Assembly: GCF_011397635.1 (NCBI RefSeq)
Contig: NC_064773.1
Span: 24,034,449-24,098,448, forward strand
Origin: Epinephelus fuscoguttatus
Lineage: Eukaryota; Chordata; Actinopteri; Perciformes; Serranidae
Direction: 5' to 3'
DNA length: 64,000 bases
Numbering within the stretch: the stretch's first letter is position 1; each line of letters begins with the position of its first letter. The notes under the pieces were generated by a model. The model made no database searches, was not told the DNA's origin, and worked only from the letters and a program-made list of their open reading frames with translations. Made by a program: the position numbers and the translations under genes. Positions 13,101-23,464 of this stretch are shown piece after piece.

Positions 13101-16100
13101 CTCAGTTGCAGTCCCTCCTTCTTTTTCTCTCTGTCCCTCTTGCTTCAGTCCATTAGAACTCCTGCCATAGTGCCTTTTATGCCAACTGCCAGTGTCATTA
13201 AAAACAAAAAGGAACACTGGTAAATTGGCAAGAGCCCCAACCAATTCAACCCTGGGCAAATATTGAGAAATTACAGCCCGGCCCAAACCCAGCGAGTCGG
13301 GTCAACCCAGCTGGGCTTGGGCAAAGAATCGGTGTTTCATTGACGGTGTGTTCCAATTGAAATTTCCAGCTGGGAACATGGAAATTCCAACTTCCCAGTG
13401 TAAGTGAAACACACCCTAACAGTGTGTCACACTCTGACAGCCTGCTCGCTGCTATCAATCAGTCAACCACTGACACTGAGCCGCCCTGACATTTGATATT
13501 TCCCCTAGACCTTTTTTCTTCTATTTAATGATAAAAAAAAAATATTCAAAATACACGTAAAAACATTATTTCTGAGCTCAATAAAGCAGTTTTTGTCCGC
13601 TAGTACAAATGGGTAGCTTCCCATTTTTATGTCTGTCTGTAAGTACACAGTGTCCAAGCGGGTGACTCGATACAGTCCCACTAGTGTTTTCACACTATGC
13701 CAGTGATCTACGGGTGGTTGTAACACACCAAGAAACAGAAGTGTGCCAACAAAGGGAGCGAAGAAGACCGCCATCTCGTAAACAGTGTTGGCAGCAGGTT
13801 GAAAGCACGAAAATATATGATTCCGGTCTGTGTAACTTTGGCAGAACATAATGAACTTGTCCTCTCTCTGTAGCTCGTGCCAGTTAAGAGCACACGAGGA
13901 AACACAGTAAATATCAGCTTATGTCTGTGGTTGGCCTGCGCTTCATTCTGTCATGCTAGACTTTCTAAACACAAGGAATGTGTGGGCCAACATGTCAGCA
14001 GCTATCTTGTTAAACCCATTAACCCTCAGACTGGGCGCAGTTACATTCTCAACGAACCAGTGTCTTAAAGATCCTAATTAGATGTTGCAAATGTTCCTTT
14101 TTTCGTCACCGCCAGCCCCATACCTTACCTTGTTTTGTCTCATGAAAGCACAAGTCAGTCACATGACTTACCCTGCATCTCCCCCTGTCATGTCTGCACC
14201 ACAGTCAGAGTTGCATGTCTGTCTGAACACGGTCCTCTGCTGCAGGAGAACTCGGGCTCACCTGTCTGACTGTCTGGCACTGGTTTCAAAGCTCTTTCAT
14301 CTCCTGATGTAGTTTGTCTTACAGAGTTTTGCATTTCCCCTCCCAGAGCTCTCTGCTTGATCTTTAATTCATTAATAACCGGGTTCACACCAGGTTCACA
14401 TGGAAGACTGAACTCCTCTCAGCACTCTGTGTCTCTGTCTGCGTCTCTTTCTTTCTCTCACAAACACGACTCTCTCGCCCCGCACAAGAGTCTCTCAAGT
14501 ACTTTCTCGAGATGCTCTGGGTGAATGAAAACTGCACTGAATTCATTAAGGGGTGAGATTGCGAGGGCTAGGTCAGTATGGATTGCAATATGGTTGAGAA
14601 ACTTGAGCTGCTGAGTGCACTTGATCTTGCCAGCCTCTTAAAGAAATCTTTCATCCTTGGTGTAACTTCTGGTAGAAGTATTGATGTTATTGTTGTGGTT
14701 TCTGAACTGACAACCGCCAATATTTAATGCTAAAAGTCTAGGTGTTGCGGGGAAAGAAAATAAAGGGCCTTCTTACACTATGTACCATTGATTCATGCCG
14801 TACTCAGGACAATTGTTGTTCTGTCCCATAGTACACTTGTGTCATCATTTATGTGACGTTTATTTATTTTGTCCATACAATGTCCATACAATGGAGTCTA
14901 TCTTCTCATTATGCCTGCCATGGGCCTCATTTTCAAACAGCAAGTACACACAAATATGTGCTTAAACCGTACGTGAGAACGTTTTACGCTCAAATCCTAG
15001 ATTCAGTAATATTTTCCCACCTGAATTTGTTCATACTCTGCAAACAAATTTAGAACTGCCTGTATAAACAAATGTAAACACACTCCTTTAACTAAATACA
15101 TAGTGTATTAAACCACATTCATTAAAGAAGACTTTAATAGGCAATATTTAAAACCATTAATTTACTAACACATGCTTATTTGACGCCTTTTTATCCTCAT
15201 CAATTGTTAACATAATTAGAATATTCAACCATAGAAAGTGAGTGTCCCAATGCTAGCTTACAAGCATATGAGAATGTCCATATTGAAATGTAACTGTTTT
15301 GATTTTCATTGTTTTTATCGACTTGGCCTGTAGTGATTGGCTGCCATAAAATTGAGCCTGTTGGTATGTAGCCAGTGTTATTTGGTAGCCGAGTAACAGG
15401 CATGTAAGGTATATAAAAGATTCTGATTTACCTCCAAGCAGATGTTAAGTTATCTAGCCTTGCTGAAAGATATTGCTCCTTGCACCTTGAAAGGGTGGTG
15501 TGTCTTCAGAGACCAACATAACATGCTTTATGAGAATGATTAAATATGGAGGGAAACAACTTTACCGCAATCTCTAAGATATACTTCTTGCAAACAAATT
15601 TCCTTATATAGAGAAATGGGGGTTTGGCAGTAAGCTTATGCAAATAAGGGGCACACACCTGTCAATTTAGAATGATTCTGATTCACCAACATACACACAG
15701 TGGTTAGTACAAAATTGGCCATTACGCAGGTGTGAATGCGACAGTTATTTTGCATGTGCACTTGTTTTGCCTGCAAAGTAAGAACATTTCTACACATATA
15801 TGAGTAAATGAGGCCCATTGTCAAGAAGCGCTTTCTCACATGACTCCCTACTTTATCACCCATTGCCGTTCAGTTCAGACGGTCATATCGGAATGTGATG
15901 CCACATACACAGATTTCATGGGAGACCAGCAACGTTGAGAACTCCCTTTGGAACTCTCCTTGCTGACTGGTACCCCCATTAAATAGTAGTCCACACACAC
16001 TTTGTAACAGTTTGTTTTCACACCTGATGTGGACTGTACCCAAGCATACATTAACTGTACTCAAGTCCACCTTCTCAAGCAGACCCCAGCACAATTTGTC

Positions 16101-17422
16101 GACTGTGCCAGGGTCCACCTGAGAAGGTACGGGACACAGTGTTCACACTCATCAAACGAACCGGTGTTTGTACTCAAGGGTACTGGGATCCAGGCCTGGG
16201 TCCCTGATATGAAAGCCTCCAAAGTCCGAAAATCAGGGTTCTCACAGTCGTGAGAAACCTGGAAAGGTCATGGAATTTCACAATTGCATTTTCCAAGCCT
16301 GGAAATTTATGGAATGAATGAAAATAATTGAAATTTTTGGAGAAGTCATGGAATTTTGTTGTGAGGAAATCATTACAGTAATCTTGCCAGGAAAAGTTAA
16401 TGTAACATAACTGCAAATTTATTTTTGTTCCATCTCTCCCTCCATGTATGCTAGCTAGCTAAAATAACATTTGAACAAAACGCTAGGCAAGTAGGGCAAA
16501 TTTTGTCCTTGAAAATATGTGGGAACCCTGTAAAATGTACCAAAGTGATTTAGTAGCCACTTCAGGTTTTAAGTGTTTTGAATGAAACCCTTTGTGTATT
16601 GTGTTTTGGCATGCAGGTTAAGGTATATAACCTGACGCAGTATGAGCACGGAGCTGATGATGTTCTGGTAATGGCAACCGATGGCCTCTGGGACGTTCTC
16701 TCCAACCAGGAAGTAGCCGAAGCCGTCACCACATTCCTAGCCAACTGTGACCCTGATGACCTACACAGGTCTGCTGGTTGTTTACTGTCCTTAAATTTTA
16801 ATGTCTTTCTTTCTCTTGAATTACAAGTTTGTTGCTTTAATTATGTAACTATGTAAACCTCAAGACTGGTTCTTCTAGTTCTCCAGTAAATGCCAAGTAT
16901 TTTTGTCCACATTACACCTTAATAACAGGCATTGTTTCTCCTCAAGCATAAATTACACTCTCTGTCACGTTTCACTTTCACTCATGACTTTCACACTTTG
17001 TAATATAATGATAAATCTGTTAATAAAGCCAAAAAAAGAAATTCTCACCAGTGCAGAGGAGGTCCAGTATCTTTCCATCTTGGTAAGTCTAAAGAAGGTA
17101 TTAAATGAAGAATAATACAGTGGGACAGTACAATGACAAAATAAGTAATTCACTCCCAAAACCTGATAAGTGGCTTTATGTTTCATACACCATAAAAGCA
17201 ACTCTATATTACAGTTCAGTGGATGGGTCATATACACTGTGGATTTCTTCAGTGCTGTTTCCTCTGTTGTCCAGGTACACAATGGCAGCACAAGACCTGG
17301 TGATGCGAGCACGTGGCGTGCTGAGGGACAGAGGCTGGAGGATCACCAATGAGCGTCTGGGCTCCGGAGATGACATCTCAGCCTTCATCATACCGCTGAT
17401 GTATGGCAACCGTCAGCCCTGA
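1809..17422 (+). CDS. ppm1h: ppm1h, protein phosphatase 1H, 3' part (7 coding exons)
   Basis: This is a metal-dependent PP2C-family serine/threonine phosphatase; the family member PPM1H is known to dephosphorylate LRRK2-phosphorylated Rab GTPases, and p27 has also been reported as a substrate. Exons: 1809-1921, 4638-4722, 6517-6635, 10058-10121, 11188-11295, 16617-16768, 17275-17422. All introns are GT-AG and the phases join without a break, giving 262 residues and a TGA stop; human PPM1H has about 514, so roughly the N-terminal half lies left of the window. PP2C motifs seen in order are GGCTALTVVYL and VGNAGDSR (exon 1), VTRGLGDHDLKVHDSN (exon 5), DDVLVMATDGLWDVLSNQEV (exon 6) and GSGDDISAFIIPL (exon 7). 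The Asp residues of DGLWD and SGDDIS are expected metal ligands. PPM1J and PPM1M are the alternatives; neighbouring let-7i and usp15 favour PPM1H. Confidence 0.94.
2295..2640 (+). repeat. percomorph interspersed repeat, copy 1
   Basis: The block beginning near GCAGGATTTAGTGGCATCTA and running through AGCCAGTGTTTGGATTGTCC to CCTAAATCCTAGACACTGGG matches, by memory, a repeat very common in spiny-rayed fish. A second, differently eroded copy in the same orientation lies at about 5,765-6,275. An apparent open frame across it (2397-2795) is a by-product. Confidence 0.7.
2890..4172 (+). mobile_element. degenerate multi-copy element with THAP-like remnant
   Basis: At 3337 an ATG opens a short frame MSKSCCVIGCTTNR ending in TAG. 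The Cys-x4-Cys start is typical of THAP zinc fingers, which many DNA transposases carry. Downstream, another frame reads WIQAIG and then RIGKLWDPNAHK, with stops between. Imperfect inverted copies of ATAGAGACAGAG lie at about 3215 and 4155. I recall the 3,100-3,600 text as a repeated sequence in fish genomes. Family and limits are uncertain. Confidence 0.5.
4638..4722 (+). CDS. ppm1h: ppm1h coding exon b
   Basis: The exon follows TTTTCAG and ends at CTG|GTAAGA. It encodes AIIIRNNEIIPMSTEFTPES and then ERQRLQFL, which matches the PPM1H segment after the NAGDSRA motif. Phase 2 in, phase 0 out. Confidence 0.95.
5160..5500. repeat. fish interspersed repeat (AGTCATTAT-rich), copy 1
   Basis: This AT-rich stretch repeats phrases built on GTCATTATTTTGAGAT and ends TCACTGGCAGAAATGGGCTA. 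A related block with the same closing phrase lies at about 47,850-48,085 inside usp15. Class unknown. Confidence 0.5.
5765..6275 (+). repeat. percomorph interspersed repeat, copy 2
   Basis: Opens GGATTTAGTGACATCTAGTG and contains GAGCCAGTGTTTGGTTTGTA and TATAAACGGCTTATTATAAG, which align with the copy at 2,295-2,640 in the same orientation. It sits in the intron before exon c of ppm1h. Confidence 0.7.
6517..6635 (+). CDS. ppm1h: ppm1h coding exon c
   Basis: The exon follows CTCCAG and ends TG|GTGAGT, splitting the Trp codon. It encodes GFMQPHLLGNEFTHLEFPRR followed by VQRKEVGKRMLYRDFTMNGW. This corresponds to the insert typical of the PPM1H/J/M subfamily, which in PPM1H forms a flap next to the active site (family knowledge). 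Confidence 0.95.
8540..8885. repeat. A-rich low-complexity tract (AACTAAA-like)
   Basis: Long runs of AACTAAAACT-like words and A-rich text within the 6,636-10,057 intron of ppm1h. No coding signal. Confidence 0.6.
9262..9284 (+). repeat. (TTTA)n microsatellite
   Basis: Five to six TTTA units in a ppm1h intron. A similar tract lies near 24,130-24,152. Confidence 0.85.
9470..9935 (+). repeat. fish interspersed repeat in ppm1h intron
   Basis: Recognised by phrases such as AATACGGCTGCTGCCATCTT, TATAGTGTCCAATAACTAAT and AGCTGTCATGTCGTCCATCT, which recur through many percomorph genomes. It ends about 120 bases before exon d. Class not determined. Confidence 0.65.
10058..10121 (+). CDS. ppm1h: ppm1h coding exon d
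   Basis: A short exon after AAACACAG encoding AYKTIEDEDLKFPLIYGEGK and one more Lys. Its donor GTAAGAG runs straight into a (TG)n tract starting at 10,129, only seven bases into the intron. Confidence 0.95.
10129..10176 (+). repeat. (TG)n microsatellite at a splice donor
   Basis: About 24 TG units with one TA interruption near 10,160. The tract begins seven bases after the end of ppm1h exon d, so the transcribed intron starts GUAAGAG followed by a long UG run. Confidence 0.95.
11188..11295 (+). CDS. ppm1h: ppm1h coding exon e
   Basis: The exon follows TTTTGCAG and ends GAG|GTAAGA, phase 0 at both sides. It encodes ARVLATIGVTRGLGDHDLKV and then HDSNIYIKPFLSCCPE. The TRGLGDHD stretch is the PP2C motif with the conserved Gly-Asp pair. 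Confidence 0.95.
11640..12045. repeat. fish interspersed repeat in ppm1h intron
   Basis: Contains TGCAAAGTTTCATGTCTCTA and TATAGCGCCCCCCTTTGGCC, phrases typical of a repeat family widespread in teleosts. No intact frame. Confidence 0.55.
12890..13420. repeat. probable interspersed repeat material
   Basis: Text such as GGGCTTGGGCAAAGAATCGG and GGAACATGGAAATTCCAACT resembles repeated fish sequences. No terminal repeats or coding frame could be fixed. Low confidence. Confidence 0.35.
14920..15819. mobile_element. DNA transposon-like element, TGGGCCTCATTT termini
   Basis: The left end reads TGGGCCTCATTTTCAAAC and the right end is the inverted ATGAGTAAATGAGGCCCA. The interior, about 0.9 kb, is AT-rich with no transposase frame, so it would be non-autonomous. 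It lies in the long ppm1h intron 11,296-16,616. No clear target-site duplication was seen. Confidence 0.6.
16234..16530. mobile_element. hAT-like MITE, about 297 bp
   Basis: Starts CAGGGTTCTCACAG and ends with the inverse ATGTGGGAACCCTG, about 11 of 14 bases pairing. The interior repeats GTCATGGAATTT phrases known from fish MITEs. No transposase frame. Confidence 0.7.
16617..16768 (+). CDS. ppm1h: ppm1h coding exon f
   Basis: The exon follows GGCATGCAG and ends AG|GTCTGC in phase 2. It encodes VKVYNLTQYEHGADDVLVMA, then TDGLWDVLSNQEVAEAVTTF and LANCDPDDLHR. The Asp of ATDGLWD is a conserved PP2C metal ligand. A hAT-like MITE ends 86 bases upstream. Confidence 0.95.
17275..17422 (+). CDS. ppm1h: ppm1h last coding exon with stop
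   Basis: The exon follows GTTGTCCAG. It encodes YTMAAQDLVMRARGVLRDRG, then WRITNERLGSGDDISAFIIP and LMYGNRQP before TGA at 17420-17422. SGDDIS holds the final conserved acidic pair of the PP2C fold, and the end closely resembles the human PPM1H C-terminus. Confidence 0.96.
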
Positions 17423-19232
17423 GGAGCCTGAGGACAAAAGATGCTGCGGTTCAATTACCTGAAGGGCTCGTAGGCTCTTAAACCAACAGGACTGATTTAA
17501 ACTGAGAATCCCCATTCAGTTTTCCTCAGTGCCGTTTGCACATTTATTTTTCATCCTTAGACCAAGGATATCCTAACGTTTGGATATTTAGATTTGTCGG
17601 TGTTTCATACCTCTATAGGAGTTCGGGTGAGGGGGACATGATTGTCAGCTCTGCTTTTTAATCTATTTTTGAAAGCCTCAAAAGTCAGAAAAACATGAAA
17701 ATTTCAACACATGCTAATTTGATTGAATATGTGTCATGGAAAAAAAATTGTCAAGAAATAATTTGGCCTGTTTAAAGTGATGTACTAAAAACCTTGACTG
17801 CCCCTGAACTTCTGCAGAGATATGAAAGCTGAAAAAGACGCTCTTCCAAAGCGAGGAAAAGACTTCTTTTCTTTCTGTTCTTACCTCTCTTGCAGTGCTA
17901 CGTCGCCCCTCTTCCTTCTCTTTTAGTCCTCTCCTCTCCTCCTATACTGTACAGTCAACTTGTTTATAAAAGAAGAAAACCCTCCTCCTTCTCATGACCA
18001 TGGACCGAGCTGAAGGGTCAGCTGCACTTTCTGTTTTGCCACAGTGTGGCTTTGAAGGATTCACTTGCTGAAGAACTGCTTCCAGATTGAGACTGATTGC
18101 AGCCATGAGATTTTGAACCCGTGTTGCTGTTCCCATTTTGAGCATCTTGTTGTCATGTTCGGAGGCTTGCAGGTGGTAAGAGCCCAGAAGGCCTGAAATC
18201 CTTTGTTGCACAGAAAGTTGGGTGGTGTTTGACTGTTTCATGTGCAATCACTTATCATGTTTCTGAGAATGCGGATGCAAAAGAAAGGAGACAAGGACCT
18301 GAAGTTAAACACAACACAGTAGCAGGACAAATCGGTAGTCAGTTTTACTGTAGGAGACATTTGGACTTGTCAAAGTAGGAAAAGCACAGGTGTAGTTAAT
18401 GAATTTAATGATGGCTGAATTCTATCTAGCTGCTTTGATTTCAGGTTCCTGATATCGTGCATGCTGGCTCACTGGAAAACTTGAATAGAAAAGAGCTATC
18501 AGTGATATTATGCTGCAATCCATTGCAAGTCTGGTGTTGATAATTCTCTATAATTTTGAGTCATTATTTCCGACTTCCAATCTTAATGCGTCCCAGTGCA
18601 TCCCCATGGGAAAACATGGACACCCACAGTAAACTGATGTCTGTATGGCAAGTCTCTAAGCTGCACATGCATCTATAGAGAACCTACATCAATTACCACA
18701 GCGCTATTAGCAAAGGGAAACGGTGCATAAAACCCATTCAGATAATGTTTACACAGCTCAAAATTGTGTAAACATGGGTGCTGAGTATAATAGTGTGAAC
18801 CACTACAGCCAATACAGAATGACGTGTGCATTTGTTTTCTGTGGACAGAGACGGAGCTATGCCTGCTAGCAAAAACCTCTATCAAGCACATATCAACTGA
18901 CTACGGCAGCTACAATGTTGTTACATAACATTTCACAACACAAACCATGTTGAGGTGATGTCAGCTGTATTTATGTTGACAAACTCAGGCTTGATTGATC
19001 TTGCCCGAGTTTTGGACTTGACGTTACATGACTGTTCCATTGCACTTTGAGTTCAAAGTAAAATGGATTGCAGCATCAGTAACGTTAACACCTGTGCTTT
19101 TTCAATAATGACAAGTCAAAATGTCTGCCTTGAGTAAGGCCTATAAGCAGTCGTGGTTATGGGGTTTTAACTTGGCTAGATGTTTCACGAACTGACAGGT
19201 TTGTGAAACATTCATTCTTTTTCACTTAGGGA

Positions 19233-19238
19233 AATAAA
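19233..19238 (+). terminator. candidate polyadenylation signal, proximal
   Basis: AATAAA in GGGAAATAAATTTG, followed by T-rich DNA. It is placed suitably for a shorter ppm1h mRNA. Confidence 0.35.
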
Positions 19239-19244
19239 TTTGTT

Positions 19245-20395
19245 TTTTTAGCTTAGAGTTAGATGAGAAGACCAATACTATCATTACTATCTGTGCGTTT
19301 GGGGACCGTTAGCTTAGATAGCTAACAACTTGAAACGGGGGGAAATACCTCATGCCTCTTCCCAAAGGTTAAAGAGTTCTGAAAACCTTAAAAATGACAT
19401 ATAACAGGGGCTGGAAATACACTACACTTTGTTTTTTGTTTTATTTAAGAAAAGAAATATTAAATGTTTGCTTGTTAGCTTCATAGTTTCTGTAAGGCGT
19501 CATTGGACAGAGCCAAGCTAGCTCTGTTCGCTATTTTTGCTGAGAGCTAGATGAGAAGATTGATACTATCTGTGCGTTTGGAGACCATTAACTTAGCTTA
19601 GCTAACGACTTAAAGCAGGGGGAAATAGCTAGCATGGCTCTCTCTAAAGGTAAAAGTGCTCTCAAAACCTTAAAATTAACATATAACAGGGGCTGGAAAT
19701 ACACTACATTTTGTTTTTTGTTTTATTCAAGAAAAGAAATATTAAATGTTTGCTTGTTAGCGTCATAGGTTCTGTAAGGTGTCATTGGACAGAGCCAAGT
19801 TAGCTCTGTTAGCTATTTTTGCTGAGAGCTAGATTAGAAGATCAGTACTATCATTACTATCTGTGCATTTGGGGACCATTAGCTTAGATAGCTAACAACT
19901 TGAAGCGGGGGGAAATACCTCATGCCTCTTCCCAAAGGTTAAAGAGTTCTCAAAACCTTAAAATTAACATGTAACAGGGGCTGAAAATACACTAACTTAC
20001 ACTTTTTTAAATTTTATTCAAGAAAAGTAATATTACATGTTTGCTTGTTTGCGCCATAGGTTCTGTAAGGTGTCTTTGGTCAGAGACAAGTTAGCTCCTT
20101 TAACTTTTTTTGCTGAGAGTTAGATGAGAAGATAAATACTATCATTAACGTTACTGTCTGTTCATTTGGAGACCGTTAGCTAACGACTTGAAGCAGGGGG
20201 AAATAGATAGCATGGTTCTCTCTAAAGGTAAAAGTGTTCTGAAAACCTCAAAATTAACAAACTGCAGAAGCTAGAAATACAGTACACTTTGTTTTTTGTA
20301 TTTATTATACAAAAGGAGATATTACATGTTTGCTTGTTAGCTTCATAAGTTCTGTAAGGTGTCTTTGGACAGAGCCAAGCTAGCTGTTAGCCACT
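19245..20395 (+). repeat. four-copy tandem repeat, unit about 285 bp
   Basis: Each unit carries AGATGAGAAG, a run such as TAGCTAACAACTTGAA, GGGGGAAATA, AGGGGCTGGAAATACACTAC, TATTAAATGTTTGCTTGTTA and GGACAGAGCCAAG. Unit starts at the AGATGAGAAG landmark are 19,261, 19,549, 19,831 and 20,122, spaced 288, 282 and 291 bases. Parts resemble a dispersed fish repeat that has GCTAGC and GGGGGAAATAGCTAGC phrases, here amplified head to tail. Confidence 0.9.
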
Positions 20396-20671
20396 GCCTC
20401 CTGTCTTTTCGTGTCGTTTCCGTATTTGTGTTTGTATGTACGTGTAGTATGTACCGAGTATGCCCCTAATGTTTAACGCAAGCAAATGCATCTCTTTGCA
20501 TGCTTTCACTGTCCAGTCTTACGAAAAGAGACAAAGACAGGACCAAAAATGTATGGTGACAACTAAGAGAGGACGTTGGCCTGTTGGGTGTGTAGCAAGT
20601 TTTGTGAAATATTTTGTTAAAACACGTATAATTCACGCTATGCATGCTACCATGTTAGCTAGCTAAACATG

Positions 20672-20830
20672 CTGTCAAACTTATTATCCATAAGCACTTA
20701 TCCCAGTCATGGCTGTAGCCTATTGCAGCTGACATTGGGCGAGAGGCGGGGTGCCTCCTGGACAGGTTGCCAGACTACACAGAGACAATCATTCATGCTC
20801 AATTTAGAGTCACTAATTAGCCTAGCTAAT
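20672..20830 (+). repeat. common fish interspersed repeat tail
   Basis: Contains TATTGCAGCTGACATTGGGC, GAGAGGCGGGGTGCCTCCTG and CAATTTAGAGTCACTAATTA, a phrase series found all over teleost genomes. It lies directly after the tandem array. Confidence 0.7.
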
Positions 20831-23458
20831 GTAGCTGGAGCTACATGGAAACAAGGCGTTAAGCTAAGCTAACAGTCTCCTGGCTGGAGCTTTGTGTTTA
20901 ATGTACAAATGTGAGAGTGATATCAATATTCTCATCTAACTTTCGGCAAGAAATTGAATAAGCTTGTCTCCCAAAATGTCAATGAGTTCCTTACAGTTAA
21001 TATTTTAGATGAGATAAATTGTGACACTGAGACACTTGAAATTTGTGCAAATTGAAGTTGTCAAGATATCCCTTTCACACTTAGCTAAATGCCAGTTTTG
21101 TTTTGTTTTTTAAAGAAGATTAGATGGCTTGTACATCAGTTTGCCTGCACTTTAGGCTGGCACTCTTCATTAATGATGCAGCCATGATACATGAAATAAT
21201 GAAGAGGCATATATTCCCTGCAGCAGGGAGGACTGAATCAAAGTCATAGTTGTAATTTAAAAAGAACCCATGAAATACAATCAAAGTCAATCTGAACTGT
21301 AACAGAGAAAGAGACTCAAAGTATTCTTTCGCTTCAACATGTTTTGCATGTCTCATAAGCTTTAGATGCTTGTTACAGATCATGTTTGTCTTCAGGGGGA
21401 CAGTTTTGGGAGTAACAATGTACTGAGTTTGGATGTAGTGATTTACTGTGTGTCAGTGCATGCAGTGACATATTGTAGGCCTGGGATTATGAGCAACGGT
21501 GCAATGGTTTACACTGCTCTTTGTTTTTATATGGACTGAATTTGTATTTCTGTCATGTATCAAGGCGTTAGTGGTGATGTTATTTGTTTGTAAATGTGCA
21601 TAGACCATGCATATATTTATAAGGTTGGTGTTCCTTTAGAGCTTTTAGCAACCCATAGGTTACATTTAGCATAAGCAAGGAAGGATATGAGTCTTTATGA
21701 AGGAAATGAAATGAAACCAGACATTTTTTTTTTTTGCACTTTTTTTTATTTTGTTGACTTAACTTCACTAAAAGAAAGCGACCATGAAGAGTTTGGCTGG
21801 TCTGAAAACAGTGTCACAGCCTTAGAAACTGATGTGCATGTGTATTTTTTTTGTTCACCCCTTCCCTACATTATTATTCTGCATTCATACAGGCTACATT
21901 GCCTCAGCCAGCCACACTGGGTTGAGATACAGGAGATGAGATATAGTCTGGGGGAAGGAAAAACTTAGACTTCAGAGGATCAATGAAAAAAAAGGGTCAT
22001 CATTTTTTAAAGAAGCTTGATTCCAATCTGAAAAAAATGACTGCATTAAATTAAAACAAACTACACATTTTAAGGATTCTGTCCATGACAGATGGTTAAG
22101 GGTCCATGATTTTATTTCCTCAATAGTGGATACGTATAATTTTGGAGTAGCATTAATTTACTTAAGGCTTGACTGTAAAGTGAGAATATGCCTCCTTCTT
22201 TCATAAAACAAGGCATGCAGGTGATTGACTGAATCCAAAGAAGTTCATGTGGGAGTTGTGCAGTGCCAGGATGAGGAAGCCATTGTTAAAGGAATCGTTT
22301 GACCTTCTGGGACACACTTCCTCTTGCGAAACGTGTTTCCCAAAAATGTCAAACTCTTGATGTACGTCACACGATATGTGCCATTGTGTAGCATGGTCTA
22401 TTTATCATCGTAGCTTTGACTTTTTTGCAGTTGACAGTTATAGACATTCCTCCAAGCAGCAGTCATTAACATTTGCCTGAAGTTCATATGGTGCATTTTT
22501 CCTCCTGTACATTCCATGAAAGAAATATTTAAACTATACATTCTGTGTTGTAATACATCATGATTATTTGCGGTTTCATCTGTAATTCAGTCAAATAAGC
22601 TCTTTGACAGTTACAGAGTTCTTTTAAACTTATTTTCTGTTTAATTTATTGAATGTCTGTTTTAATTTTGTTTTACTTTGTTGAGTAAAACCTTTCCTGC
22701 CACCACCTAAGCTTTGTCTTAGCATGCGCCCCAGTTCAATGGAGCGGTTTCAAACAACCAGATCCAACACAGACACTGAATGTTTTGAACTGCAAACATG
22801 CTAAGACAAGTCTGAATGGGGCATCAGACTGTGTTGAATGTTCATCCTTATACCTGTCATTAAGCCTTTTTCTCTTAGATGAATGTCAAACAATGACCAT
22901 ATGATTTATTTTTGTCATCCTACTGTGCCACCCAACTGCTGCACATCAACTCAGGTTCAATTATCATGTGTAGTTTAAGTGGACAAGCTGTTAAGAGTGA
23001 TTTTCTAAAGGCGAGGAGTCCCACAGGGTAGTTTATTAGAATCCACTACATTTGTAAATGCATGGGAGTGGAAGTCCTTGGACGAAAGTTTGCGGAGTCC
23101 CTTCAGACCGACTGTAGGTTTCCTTTTTTTGAAGTTGCTGTATTGTGAAAGTAGTTACTGCTGTTGTTTTTTCTACCTTTAGACTCTAAGGTTCGTATGG
23201 GAAAATAAGAGCTGGGAGGTTTTTTTCTGTAGCAAAGAGGAAGTTTGAAGCCCAGTGGGGAACCGTTTTTAAGTGACCATTGTGCTACCCTCAACCTCTC
23301 CGTTTGTGAATGTGAAATGTACATTTTGTATAACAAAAAGATAACTTATGAAGTCAAAAAAGAAATATTTTTAATGTTTCCTTGTGCAACTCTGACTTTG
23401 GAGGGGGAAGTAATGTTTACCTTCAGTGTTTCTTTTCCAGAAATGAAAAAAAAAGGAT

Positions 23459-23464
23459 AATAAA
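23459..23464 (+). terminator. candidate polyadenylation signal, distal
   Basis: AATAAA in GGATAATAAACATT after a lysine-like A-run. It would give ppm1h a 3' UTR of about 6 kb. Confidence 0.4.

Larger units (their letters stand above)
17423..23464 (+). other. ppm1h 3' UTR candidate and downstream DNA
   Basis: Non-coding DNA after the ppm1h stop. Candidate AATAAA signals lie at 19,233 and 23,459. The nearer one gives a UTR of about 1.8 kb that stops just before the tandem array at 19,245; the farther one gives about 6 kb, and human PPM1H has a long 3' UTR of several kilobases. The sequence cannot decide between them. No open frame with recognisable similarity was found here. Confidence 0.5.
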
